DNA from: Bdellovibrionales bacterium
GTDB taxonomy: Bacteria; Bdellovibrionota; UBA1018; CAIMNF01
Assembly (NCBI GenBank): GCA_018266375.1
Contig: JAFEAO010000004.1
Location: 48,626 to 112,625, forward strand
DNA: 64,000 nt
Reading direction: 5' to 3'
In this document: one piece after another, positions 54,166 to 62,600 of the stretch
How the letters are laid out: each line of letters begins with the position of its first letter
How positions within the stretch are numbered: position 1 is the first letter of the stretch
Translations under genes and position numbers: made by a program
The notes under the pieces: model-generated
What the model was told of the DNA's origin: nothing
What the model saw: only the letters and a program-made list of their open reading frames with translations
Databases searched by the model: none

Positions 54166-55536
54166 CTATCCCCCTAATGGAAGCTCCACTTCCATTCTCG
54201 CTCCACCATAAGTAGAGCCATTTGATGCTTTAATTTTTCCGTTATGGGCTTCAACAATTTTCTTGCTGATAAGAAGACCAAGCCCTGTACCTCTAACCTT
54301 AGTTGTTCTAAATGCACGGAAGGCTTTATCTGGCGAGCCTTTAAATCCAATACCAGAATCTTCAACAATCAGATTGATATTCTTTTCGTTCTGGGTGGCT
54401 GAAATTTTTACTTTCGGAGTTGTTGACGTTTCTGCTGCTGCCTCGATTCCATTTTTAAGTAAGTTATTCACCACACGAGCGAATTGGGTTGAGTCATAAT
54501 CAACGAATAATTCTGCTGGCGCATCGACTTCGACACTTACATTACGGAAGCGTGAAAATTCTTTGGTAACAGCAATCGCCTTATCTATGGTGTCTCGAAG
54601 ATTTGCAGTCGATTTATTGATTTGGATATTGCGGTTTCCATCTAGGGTCGTTTCGATGATTTCTCTAATCAGTGGGATGTTGTTTCTACACATATTAAAG
54701 AGGTTTTCGAGCAACATTGGACGATCTTCTGAATCAGCCCGTTGTTCATCCACTAAGTGCGTTGCTGTTACAATCGAATGAAGTGGTGTCTTAATATCGT
54801 GCATAATCCCACTCGTAACTTGGCCAATAATGGCCTGTTCACGGGATTTGTTTGCACGCTCAATAACAGTCGAAATTTTCTTTTTTAAATCTTCAAGTTC
54901 TGAAAATCCCAGAGTGATATTTTCAATTTCCTTACCCTCGATCTCTGCCTCAATCCATTTTGTGAGTTGATCCATTGAATCTGGTAACTGTTTCGCCGTG
55001 AGGTTTCTGAGTCTTAAATAGATAACAAAAAACGCCAGTGCAATAATAAACACTGCCGCTCCTGCGAATTGCATGGCATCTGAAACTGATTTTGCCGAAG
55101 AGTTCTTTCTGGCTTTAAAGAGGTAGGCATACGTTTTTTCACTGTCGTGCAGTGGCGCAATGACAGAAGTGATTGCAAAGTTCTTCGTTGAACAAGTGGT
55201 AACGGCTGTTTCATTGAGTTTGCAATCGGTGAAATTGTTTGGGATGTCGCTCACTGACTCAAGAATCTTTATCTCATCAAGACTTTCATCGTTTCTAATC
55301 CCTGCCAAGATCAAGTCCATTCCTGCACGTTGCTCAGGTAGAAGATATGAACGTAAAAATTGTGATGTTTGATTTTTGAGGTTAAGACTTAGCTCTGATT
55401 TGATCTGAGCGATAGCAATATGGTTTTTCTTCACCGAGTATGCCCAGAAGCAAACAAACATCACTACACTCATGCAAATAAATGAGTAAATGGAGATGTC
55501 TGAAACCCGTCCTTTAAGTGACTTGGTTTTACTCAC
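54166..55536 (-). CDS. Membrane sensor histidine kinase
   Basis: A 456-residue kinase. Helices at about 15-33 and 157-175 bound a ~120-residue periplasmic domain with two cysteines (TDCKL, TTCST). The phospho-acceptor is His246 in IMHDIKTPLHS. The ATPase domain shows NNLLKNGIEAA, DSGIGF and GTGLGLLISKKIVEAH. The linked binding protein gene overlaps it by 8 bp, so it probably reads that protein's loaded form, as LuxQ reads LuxP. Confidence 0.9.
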   Translation of the reverse strand: MSKTKSLKGRVSDISIYSFICMSVVMFVCFWAYSVKKNHIAIAQIKSELSLNLKNQTSQFLRSYLLPEQRAGMDLILAGIRNDESLDEIKILESVSDIPNNFTDCKLNETAVTTCSTKNFAITSVIAPLHDSEKTYAYLFKARKNSSAKSVSDAMQFAGAAVFIIALAFFVIYLRLRNLTAKQLPDSMDQLTKWIEAEIEGKEIENITLGFSELEDLKKKISTVIERANKSREQAIIGQVTSGIMHDIKTPLHSIVTATHLVDEQRADSEDRPMLLENLFNMCRNNIPLIREIIETTLDGNRNIQINKSTANLRDTIDKAIAVTKEFSRFRNVSVEVDAPAELFVDYDSTQFARVVNNLLKNGIEAAAETSTTPKVKISATQNEKNINLIVEDSGIGFKGSPDKAFRAFRTTKVRGTGLGLLISKKIVEAHNGKIKASNGSTYGGARMEVELPLGG

Positions 55537-56665
55537 GGGCTACCGCCTTGATTTGATCTATCGCAAACCCTGTATCTGTAGTTTTTAAGACGACTATATC
55601 TTTACGAGGGGCTTGATGTGCGCCCCAATATGCTTTACCAGTGATTCCATCGAAAGTTTTAACAAGTGATAAATTCTTTTCTAGGTTTTCACGCGTAAGT
55701 GGTTTTGTCTTTGCAAGTGTCTGAATCAGAAGTGTCATCGAGTCATAGGCCAAAACGGATGTATCATTTGGCAGCTTATTAAAACGCTTTAAGTAATCTG
55801 CAACGAACTTTTTTGATTTTTGTGTAGCAAGTTTAGGATGCCAGTGGGTTACGGAGTAACCAGTGAACTTTTTTCCTTTTAATACACGGAAAAATTCAGA
55901 ACCTTCATTGCCCCAGCCGTCAGCACCTAAAAATGGCTTTGTGATCCCTGCTTCTGTTAGAGCAGAAATAAGTCGTGCAGCAGTCAGCTCTTGGCATGGT
56001 ACAAATACAGCATCAAATTTAAGTTTTTTTGCTTCCTCAGCCACCTTGGTGAAGTCCGAATCTTTCTCAAGAAGCTGAATCGTTTTTACGATCTCGGTAT
56101 CGTATTCTTTAATTTCTTCTTCAAAACTTTTTACTAAATCCATGCAGTAAGCGCAGTCAACTGCTGCAAGTACCAGAACCTTTTTCGCCTTAATGGTTTG
56201 GCTTACGATTTTAGCCAATGTTTCCACCATGAACTTATTACTGAATGATCCAAGATGAACATATTTTCCGAACGTAGAAAGTCGATTGGCCGAAGCACTT
56301 GGATAAATGACAGGAAGTTTTTGTTCAACATGAATGGGAGCCGACAATAGAGCTGGTGATGAGTAATTGTAACCCATAACTACAATGCTTCTTGAAAGTG
56401 CTGCTTCTTTTGCTTTTTTTAGAACATTGATTTCATCTTTGCCGTAATCAAAGTCTTGAAGCACAATTTCAATTTGTGATTTATCGAGAATTTTTTGGTT
56501 GTCGCTAATCGCAAGGTTAATGGCATCTTTAAAATACCCACCAAACGGGCTGAATGAAACGGTACTTAGCTCTGAAAAATTAGACGCAAGCCCAACGGTC
56601 ACAGACTCTTTTGCCTGTGCGATGGGTGCGGCTAAGATTGTTAGTAGAGCTAAAACCAGTTTCAT
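55529..56665 (-). CDS. LivJ-like periplasmic ligand-binding protein
   Basis: A 378-residue type I periplasmic binding protein (Peripla_BP_6) with a signal peptide ending at AQA. The ligand-binding fold is seen in IVVMGYNYSSPALLSAPI, VIYPSASANRLSTFGKYV and FDAVFVPCQELTAARLISALTEAG. No ABC permease or ATPase gene is nearby, so it is more likely a sensor than a transporter part. It overlaps the radical SAM gene by 4 bp. Confidence 0.87.
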   Translation of the reverse strand: MKLVLALLTILAAPIAQAKESVTVGLASNFSELSTVSFSPFGGYFKDAINLAISDNQKILDKSQIEIVLQDFDYGKDEINVLKKAKEAALSRSIVVMGYNYSSPALLSAPIHVEQKLPVIYPSASANRLSTFGKYVHLGSFSNKFMVETLAKIVSQTIKAKKVLVLAAVDCAYCMDLVKSFEEEIKEYDTEIVKTIQLLEKDSDFTKVAEEAKKLKFDAVFVPCQELTAARLISALTEAGITKPFLGADGWGNEGSEFFRVLKGKKFTGYSVTHWHPKLATQKSKKFVADYLKRFNKLPNDTSVLAYDSMTLLIQTLAKTKPLTRENLEKNLSLVKTFDGITGKAYWGAHQAPRKDIVVLKTTDTGFAIDQIKAVARE

Positions 56666-57333
56666 GCGTAGGCCACACTCAATTCTTGGGTAAGGTTAAA
56701 TTTATGGGTAAGCGTTGCCTTCAATTCACCACGCACGTTAATAGTTCCAATGGTAGGTTTTACTAACTCGTCTGCACTTAGGGCCTTCGCTTGATAAATA
56801 ATTTTCTCATCTTTAACGAAGCTGCAAAGGGAGCGAGTTGCCATGTAATCCGCTAAAGTGGGTTCAGTGATGGCGATTCTGTAGTCCACATCATGCCAGT
56901 TTAAGAAATGGACAATTCTTTGAAGTTCATCTGCTTTTAGTCCGTGCATCTTGTCGAATGAAATTTTTACGATGATCCCGTTATCAATAACGGCATTAAG
57001 TAGTTCCACATAAGGAACAAAGTTTTCTTCCATCAACCAGCGTCCATGAGTTTCTAAAAAAACGTGTTCTGCATGGGTGGCAGCGTTCTTTAGCAAGTTT
57101 GCAATTTCTGGATGCAGTGTTGGTTCTCCACCACGAATCGCGGCGATACCAACAGAAGAAGTGATTTCGCTCAGAGCATTGTTTAGTGCCGATGACTTCA
57201 AAAAAAGCTCTGGGCGTTTTTCAAAAACTTCTGAAGCGTCCTTTGCAACCACATTCGGAGCATAACAACCAGCGCACGCTCTATTGCAAGCACCTGTGAC
57301 TTCGATAATCAAATCAGGTTGAAACGTATTCAT
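56662..57333 (-). CDS. Short radical SAM enzyme
   Basis: About 223 residues from the ATG at 57333, which overlaps the exporter stop. The cluster motif is C-x3-C-x2-C (VTGACNRACAGC), followed by the SAM-binding block AAIRGGEPTLHPEI. There is no SPASM or B12 domain. In this operon it may build or modify the signal molecule. No precursor peptide gene was found, so the substrate may be a small metabolite. Confidence 0.87.
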   Translation of the reverse strand: MNTFQPDLIIEVTGACNRACAGCYAPNVVAKDASEVFEKRPELFLKSSALNNALSEITSSVGIAAIRGGEPTLHPEIANLLKNAATHAEHVFLETHGRWLMEENFVPYVELLNAVIDNGIIVKISFDKMHGLKADELQRIVHFLNWHDVDYRIAITEPTLADYMATRSLCSFVKDEKIIYQAKALSADELVKPTIGTINVRGELKATLTHKFNLTQELSVAYA

Positions 57334-58283
57334 TCTATCCCCCAAATCTTTTTCTGTTGTGATAGCCACACTCCAAACATCACAAGTGCAGTCCCAGCAA
57401 TGATGGGAGCATTTAATTCTTCATTGGCGATAAACACTCCAAGCAAAACGGCCGTTGGTGTTTTAATGTGCATTGAAGATGCGATTTCTTGAGGTGACGC
57501 TTTTGATAAAGCGAAGTTCCAAATATAAAAGCAAAATGCTGAACAGACGAAGGCTAAGAAGAAGAGCGATACGATTGAAAGCGTATTCGCATCACGGGTA
57601 ATAGATGCAAGTACATCTTCTTCAAAAGTAAATGCAAATATAGCTAGCTCAAGGAATCCAATGGCCATTGTCCAAAATGTGATGGTGCTGCTTGAGATTT
57701 CTTTTGAGTATTTGCGAGTAACAATCGCAGATACCGCTAGGCTGATCGCTGAAGCGAGTGTCAGGAGTGTTCCCCAGAAGAAATCAGAGTCTAAATTGAT
57801 CTTCATGCCATTGCTGGTTGAAGAAATTAAAACTCCACCGCCGATAACCCCAAAAGTGAGCGCGACATATTTTAATTTTGAAAGACGTTCTTTTAAAATG
57901 ATTCTACTTAAGAGCAGTACCGCAAGTGGTGACATGAGCATGATTGCTGCCGATAGGCTTGAAGGAATGAATTTAAGTCCTGCAAGTTGCATCGGGTACA
58001 ACACGCCAAAGGCTGATGTTGCGATAACAACAAGGCCTACCCAGTGGCCCACGCTTTCTGGTATTTCAATTTTCTTTTTCATCGCCTTCAGGATTCCAAG
58101 AAGGCAAACGGTAGCGATCCCGAAGCGGAGTGCAGCCGATGTAAATGGCCCCCATGCTTGAAGCGTGTATTTGCTGGCAAGGAAGCTTGTTCCCCAAAGA
58201 ATGTTTGCGACGATGGCGAGGACAAAACCAGAGCTGAAGCTGAAGTAGGTTTCGGCCTTGGCTGTTAAAGTTGTTTCTGACAT
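57330..58283 (-). CDS. EamA/DMT-family exporter
   Basis: A 317-residue transporter of two EamA repeats with ten predicted membrane helices (first: FVLAIVANILWGTSFLASKYT). The family exports amino acids and small metabolites. It is the first gene of the six-gene operon and is coupled to the radical SAM gene, which points to export of the enzyme's product. Confidence 0.87.
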   Translation of the reverse strand: MSETTLTAKAETYFSFSSGFVLAIVANILWGTSFLASKYTLQAWGPFTSAALRFGIATVCLLGILKAMKKKIEIPESVGHWVGLVVIATSAFGVLYPMQLAGLKFIPSSLSAAIMLMSPLAVLLLSRIILKERLSKLKYVALTFGVIGGGVLISSTSNGMKINLDSDFFWGTLLTLASAISLAVSAIVTRKYSKEISSSTITFWTMAIGFLELAIFAFTFEEDVLASITRDANTLSIVSLFFLAFVCSAFCFYIWNFALSKASPQEIASSMHIKTPTAVLLGVFIANEELNAPIIAGTALVMFGVWLSQQKKIWGIE

Positions 58284-58336
58284 TGGTTCCCCTCAAATGG
58301 CTTTCGTTTAGTCATTTCTTGGGCAGACTTTTATTC

Positions 58337-58415
58337 TGAGACAACGAAGAAGTCAACTCATTAAAAACATTAGGAAAAATGAGACAAGTGTTTCATTTGT
58401 GAGACACTTGTCTCA
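58337..58415. promoter_or_regulatory. Tandem TGAGACA dyads upstream of the signalling operon
   Basis: Two 16-bp imperfect palindromes, TGAGACAAGTGTTTCA (58380-58395) and TGAGACACTTGTCTCA (58400-58415), are spaced exactly 20 bp apart, two helical turns, so a pair of dimers would bind one face. A half-site (TGAGACA) lies at 58337. A TTGACT box (minus, 58351-58356) suggests a sigma70 promoter; no -24/-12 element is clear. Confidence 0.65.
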
Positions 58416-58820
58416 TTTTTGGGTGTCGAAGAGCATTTCTGAAAGACTCTCTATATGTAAAAAGTACATTTGGAGGACTTTGGCCTTGTGTGTTGTAATG
58501 CGACATGTTAAAGTGCGGATGTTTGATAAATTGATCGAGCAATAACCCATGAGTCCGGCTGGATCGAAACACGAAGGGCTCGTGGCCGTTAGATGCTCGG
58601 AAAGCATTCGTTTGATGAACGATTGACCTTCGTTTCAATCTAATCTCCTGAACACTTCGTAGTCTTTCTCTTACATCTTTCAAAAAACCAATATTCAAAT
58701 TGCAAATTCTACATGTGTTCAACCACTTTAGGGTGACCTCCTGCCTAACTGCGCAATGATTATCATCTGTGCATCAAGTAAAATTTCCGATGAACTCCTA
58801 CAAATTATAGAAAGGGTGGA
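58416..58820. other. 405-bp stretch with no supported gene
   Basis: This lies between the dyads and the macrolide phosphotransferase gene. The minus strand has a 109-codon ORF over most of it, but it has no ribosome site or recognisable domain and overlaps the dyads. It may contain the promoter of mph and a recombination scar. I see no RNA gene. Confidence 0.4.
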
Positions 58821-59705
58821 ATGAAAGACAACGATCTAAGGATTCTAGCCTCCAAGCACGGTTTGCAAATCCAGGGAGAACTTACTTTTAACGAAATCGG
58901 CCTCGATTTTCGGATTGTATTCGCCGAGACTCTGGACGGACGACACTGGGTGCTTCGAATTCCTCGCCGACCAGATATATTCCTTCAGATTGAACATGAA
59001 GCAAGGATCTTAAATCTGGTAAAAAGGCGACTTAGGATTTCAGTACCGGACTGGAAAGTGGTGAGCCCCGAACTCATTGCATACCCTTTACTAACCGATA
59101 AACCGGCGATTTCTTCCGATCCTGTTACCCACGAAATGACGTGGAATATCGAATCCGAATCGAAAGAGTTTATCGTCAGTTTGGCCCAAACCCTCGCTGA
59201 CTTACATGCAACGCCAATTTCGGAAGCCGAGAAATTCGGTCTAAAAGTCCTCACACCGCTTGAAGCAAGGAAAGAGATCTCTGAAGAGATCGATCTTATA
59301 AAAAGCAACCTTGGGATGAACGCTAACCATGAAAGACAGCTTAGAGATTGGGTGAGCAATGATAGCTTGTGGCCAGAGTTTTCAGTTCTGGCCCATGGCG
59401 ACCTTTATGCCGGACACATCCTGACGGAAAGAAGCGGACGTATCACCGGCATTATCGACTGGTCAGAAGCTGAGGTCACTGACCCTTCGCTCGATTTCGC
59501 GGGCCATCTCGCCGTTTTTGGAGAAGAAAGCCTTAAGGCTCTCATCAACGAATATGACAAAGCCGGAGGACGGACTTGGAGCACAATGCTTGATCAGATC
59601 AAAGAGCGTCACTCGGCATCGTTTCTCAAATTTGCGGTCTTCGCGCTTAATAGTGGAAACGATGAGTACATTGCCGCTGCCAAAACGGCACTCCAAGGAC
59701 CATAA
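58821..59705 (+). CDS. mph: Macrolide 2'-phosphotransferase (Mph family)
   Basis: A 294-residue kinase of the APH fold, with LTFNEIGLDFRIVFA, HWVLRIPRR, the catalytic loop LAHGDLYAGHIL and the metal site GIIDWSEAEVTDPSLDFAGH. These match Mph(A)/Mph(E)-type enzymes along the whole length. It should phosphorylate erythromycin-type drugs. It appears divergent from both named types, so the allele is probably new. The kinase gene overlaps its end by 1 bp. Confidence 0.9.
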   Translation: MKDNDLRILASKHGLQIQGELTFNEIGLDFRIVFAETLDGRHWVLRIPRRPDIFLQIEHEARILNLVKRRLRISVPDWKVVSPELIAYPLLTDKPAISSDPVTHEMTWNIESESKEFIVSLAQTLADLHATPISEAEKFGLKVLTPLEARKEISEEIDLIKSNLGMNANHERQLRDWVSNDSLWPEFSVLAHGDLYAGHILTERSGRITGIIDWSEAEVTDPSLDFAGHLAVFGEESLKALINEYDKAGGRTWSTMLDQIKERHSASFLKFAVFALNSGNDEYIAAAKTALQGP

Positions 59706-60253
59706 TGAAAACAAAAGGTCATATCCTGATATTGACAGGTTCGCCTGGTGCCGGAAAAACCACAGTAGCCAAAAGACTTGCCCTTGCCCTAGGCGTACCA
59801 GCCGTTCATCTTCATACGGATGATTTTTGGCACTTCATCAAAAATGGGGCGATCGCGCCATACCTGCCCGAAGCCGATGCTCAAAATAAAATCGTCATGA
59901 AGGTCATCGCAACAGCGGCAGAAGAGTATGCCATCGGGTCTTATTTCGTGATCGTCGATGGAATCATCGGGCCATGGTTTCTAGACTATTTTTTCGGTAT
60001 ATCTGCCCCCGTCAGCTATATCGTTTTGCAACCGGATATTGATTCAGCAATTGCACGTTGTCGACATCGAGGTGGCGAGGAACTAACGGATGCGAACGTG
60101 GTCAGGGATTTACATACACAACTCTCCAACCTTGGAAGATATCAAAAGTTCGCCCTCAAGACCGGACAGATGTCAGCCGACGAAGTTTTAAATACCGTGA
60201 TGAACACGATTTCGAGCAAGACCCATGAACTTACAAAACAGTTAGACGAATGA
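59705..60253 (+). CDS. P-loop kinase-like protein
   Basis: A 182-residue AAA/kinase-like protein: Walker A LTGSPGAGKTT at about residue 11, HLHTDDFW, then YFVIVDGIIGP and RCRHRGGEELTD. It resembles gluconate/chloramphenicol kinase-like proteins. It is coupled to mph (ATAATG) and may be a second modifying enzyme; the substrate is unknown. Its stop lies 10 bp before the Acinetobacter-like junction. Confidence 0.78.
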   Translation: MKTKGHILILTGSPGAGKTTVAKRLALALGVPAVHLHTDDFWHFIKNGAIAPYLPEADAQNKIVMKVIATAAEEYAIGSYFVIVDGIIGPWFLDYFFGISAPVSYIVLQPDIDSAIARCRHRGGEELTDANVVRDLHTQLSNLGRYQKFALKTGQMSADEVLNTVMNTISSKTHELTKQLDE

Positions 60254-60263
60254 GATAAAATCC

Positions 60264-60281
60264 CTGTTTATCTATATTAAG
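60264..60281 (+). repeat. 18-bp junction repeat, copy 1
   Basis: CTGTTTATCTATATTAAG marks where element sequence stops and the guaA reading frame begins. The same 18 bp recur at 62351-62368, where another captured segment begins. Confidence 0.85.
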
Positions 60282-60712
60282 AAGTACGTAAATTAGGTAC
60301 AACAATTGGTTTACCGCATAGCATGATTTACCGTCATCCGTTCCCAGGTCCAGGTTTGGGCGTACGTATCTTGGGTGAAGTGAAAAAAGAATATGCTGAT
60401 ATTCTTCGTCTTGCTGACGACATCTTTATGCAAGAACTGCGTGACAGCGGTTGGTACGATAAAACTGCACAAGCATTTGCAGTATTCCAACCTGTAAAAT
60501 CAGTGGGTGTTGTTGGTGATGGTCGCCGCTATGCATGGGTGATTGCACTTCGTGCCGTGGAAACCGTTGACTTTATGACAGCACGCTTCGCACATCTTCC
60601 ATATGAATTGGTTGATAAAATCTCAACCCGTATCATGAACGAAATTAAAGATGTTTCACGCGTCGTCTACGACGTGTCATCTAAACCACCAGCAACGATT
60701 GAGTGGGAATAA
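60281..60712 (+). pseudogene. guaA: 3' fragment of GMP synthase, Acinetobacter-like
   Basis: The frame opens at the 18-bp junction and reads [38 protein letters not shown]... to the usual end PPATIEWE. About 144 C-terminal residues remain of ~520. The amidotransferase and ATPase domains are missing, so it is not functional. Codon use differs sharply from the first 37 kb. Confidence 0.9.
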
Positions 60713-60716
60713 GACC

Positions 60717-60745
60717 AAAGGCAGGATGAAAATCCTGCCTTTTTT
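60717..60745 (+). terminator. Intrinsic terminator of guaA
   Basis: AAAGGCAGGAT pairs with ATCCTGCCTTT around a GAAA loop and runs into T residues. Confidence 0.85.
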
Positions 60746-60769
60746 ATGCGATTGACAAAGAGGTAAAGC

Positions 60770-61549
60770 ATGTCCGAAACCTTGCAACTCGAACAGTTAA
60801 CAGCATCTCTACAGCAGCTTTTGGGTGAGTCCCTGTTTGCCATTTATCTGTATGGTTCAGCTGTTGATGGCGGGTTAGGTCCAGAAAGTGATCTGGATGT
60901 TTTGGTTGTGGTGAGTCAAGCACTGACACTCCAGCAACGACAGCAACTGGCAGAAACCTTATTACACATTTCGCATCCGATTGGTGCTGCACAACGTGCA
61001 CTTGAAGTCACCATCGTACGCAAAGATCATGTTGTTTCAGGAAGTTATCCACTCAGTTACGAACTACAGTTCGGGGAGTGGTTACGAGATGAGTTAAGCC
61101 AAGGTGATATACTTAGCGAACATGCAGACCCAGATCTGAGTATTTTGCTGAAGAAAGCACAAATGCATCATCGTACTTTGTTCGGGCCAAGTTTGACACA
61201 GTGGTCAGCTGAGATTCCTGTACAGCAACTCTGGCAGGCGATGGCAGACACCTATCCATTGATTGTGGCGCATTGGGATGAGGATGCCGATGAGCGTAAT
61301 CAAATTTTGGCCTTATGCCGTATTTATTTTAGTTTGATGACGAATGAGATTGCACCTAAAGATCAGGCTGCGCAATGGGTGGTTGCTCAGTTACTACCGC
61401 AACATCAGCCTGTTCTGCAGCGCATGATCCAAGAATATAAAGGTGAGATTGGAAAGCAAAATTGGCAACAACAACATCAGGCTTTAGGTCCTGTTGTTGA
61501 TTTCCTCAGTATGAAAATAAAAGTGCTTTTAGAACAAAAAAATACATAA
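60770..61549 (+). CDS. ant(3'')-II: ANT(3'')-II-type aminoglycoside nucleotidyltransferase
   Basis: A 259-residue adenylyltransferase. The nucleotidyltransferase motif is LYGSAVDGGLGPESDLDVLV, then the AadA-type YPLSYELQFGEWLR and HWDEDADERNQILALCRIYF. It matches the intrinsic Acinetobacter spectinomycin/streptomycin enzymes. It is complete and probably functional, still next to its guaA neighbour. Confidence 0.88.
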   Translation: MSETLQLEQLTASLQQLLGESLFAIYLYGSAVDGGLGPESDLDVLVVVSQALTLQQRQQLAETLLHISHPIGAAQRALEVTIVRKDHVVSGSYPLSYELQFGEWLRDELSQGDILSEHADPDLSILLKKAQMHHRTLFGPSLTQWSAEIPVQQLWQAMADTYPLIVAHWDEDADERNQILALCRIYFSLMTNEIAPKDQAAQWVVAQLLPQHQPVLQRMIQEYKGEIGKQNWQQQHQALGPVVDFLSMKIKVLLEQKNT

Positions 61550-61680
61550 ATAATAAACAGTAAAGGACATTGCTTGGATTGTTGCATGGATAAGACTTAG
61601 TATTGCAAGAACAGACTATTCAAGTAGGCATGATTAGACCTAACATCAGTCTATGACTAAACCCTGATGGGGAGTGCCTT

Positions 61681-62232
61681 TTGAACCAGATTGTTGAAAT
61701 GCAAACTTATATCGCAGTGGTTGAAGCAGGCAGTATTACCCATGCAGCGAAACGTCTGGGCATTACCAAATCGGTGGTGAGTCAACGGATTCAACAATTG
61801 GAACAGCGTTTATCTGCCGCACTGATTCATCGTGGTCGGAGTATGTTGCTCACCGAGGCTGGGCAGGAATTTTATCGGCAGTCGACCAAGATTCTGGCGG
61901 AGTTAAGTGATTTGGAAGCGTCCATTAGTGCTCGGCATGAGCATTTGAGTGGCAGTTTTCGTTTATCGGTACCACAAGCATTTAACATTCAATTTCTCGC
62001 GCCTTATTTGGCGGAATTCATGCAGTTGTACCCTGAGCTCAAGCTGGATATTGAGTCGAGTGATCAATTCGTCAATTTGAATAATGGTCATTATGATGCA
62101 GCGATTCGGATGGGGGAGCTACCTGACTCCAACCTGATCAGCCAGAGCATTGCACCGAATCATCATTATATTTGTGCAAGTCCAGACTACTTAAAAGTAT
62201 ATGGAAGACCAACAGTCGATAGGAAGGATTAG
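61681..62232 (+). pseudogene. LysR-type regulator truncated by the 154-bp unit
   Basis: A TTG start opens a normal LysR N-terminus (HTH: AGSITHAAKRLGITKSVVSQRIQQLE) and half of the ligand domain. After about residue 178 (CASPDYLKVYGRP) the frame enters the repeated unit at 62215 and stops, giving a 183-residue product of ~300. It may bind DNA but cannot sense its ligand. Confidence 0.85.
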
Positions 62233-62368
62233 AGCAATAATTCTATAAGGGAATCGATCGAATCCCCCCTTGTAGAGAAAAATGAGGGCCTAATGGCCGC
62301 TTATAAAATTCTTTTTTTAGGATTTTTTAAGGAAATTTGGCTTTTTTGAACTGTTTATCTATATTAAG
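62215..62368. repeat. 154-bp unit bounded by the two junction repeats
   Basis: It starts with a 22-bp sequence (GTCGATAGGA...GAGCA) that recurs at 63979-64000 and ends with CTGTTTATCTATATTAAG, which recurs at 60264-60281. The ends are not inverted repeats. No ORF is seen. It may be a deletion derivative of a larger element lacking terminal inverted repeats, such as an IS91/ISCR-like one; this is an inference. Confidence 0.65.
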
Positions 62369-62500
62369 CTTCTAAGCGCATATTGAAATTGACTGCGGAC
62401 ATGATTTCCTCACTCAAAAACCATTAAAGTAAAGATAATATAAGGCATATTCTTTACTTTTTCATTACTTTTGATGTAATAAATGGTTTCTGACAACTGA

Positions 62501-62528
62501 ATTTCGTATAAGCGCCATTATGTTAAAT
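62501..62528 (+). other. pdif (XerC/XerD) site
   Basis: The XerC-type arm ATTTCGTATAA and the XerD-type arm TTATGTTAAAT are separated by 6 bp (GCGCCA), the 11-6-11 layout of Acinetobacter plasmid dif sites. It lies upstream of the beta-lactamase gene. Confidence 0.88.
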
Positions 62529-62600
62529 AGCTGTTGGGCTAGATGATTTTTATATAAGAAGTTATTTAACAAAAATTAATACATATGTAATATTTAGTAT

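Larger units (their letters stand above)
37637..60263. mobile_element. Integrative and conjugative element in tRNA-His; right end not located
   Basis: From the tRNA-His 3' end the base composition falls and a coherent set of integration, mobilisation, type IV secretion, signalling and cargo genes follows. The left boundary is supported by the tRNA overlap and dyad. I found no second copy of the tRNA 3' end, so attR is not seen; the element may end near 58.4 kb, at 60.26 kb, or beyond the window. Serine recombinases leave only very short direct repeats, so this is not surprising. Confidence 0.6.

Noticed and set aside
58393..58722. 109-codon minus-strand frame upstream of the EamA gene
   Set aside because: No ribosome site, no domain, and it overlaps the TGAGACA dyads. 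It is also not a convincing precursor peptide for the radical SAM enzyme.
58416..60263. Search for attR matching the tRNA-His 3' end
   Set aside because: No copy of the tRNA end or of the 13-bp dyad arm was found, so the right boundary is left open.
62215..62368. Integron attC site interpretation of the 154-bp unit
   Set aside because: No GTTRRRY/RYYYAAC core pair bounds the unit and no integrase is present.
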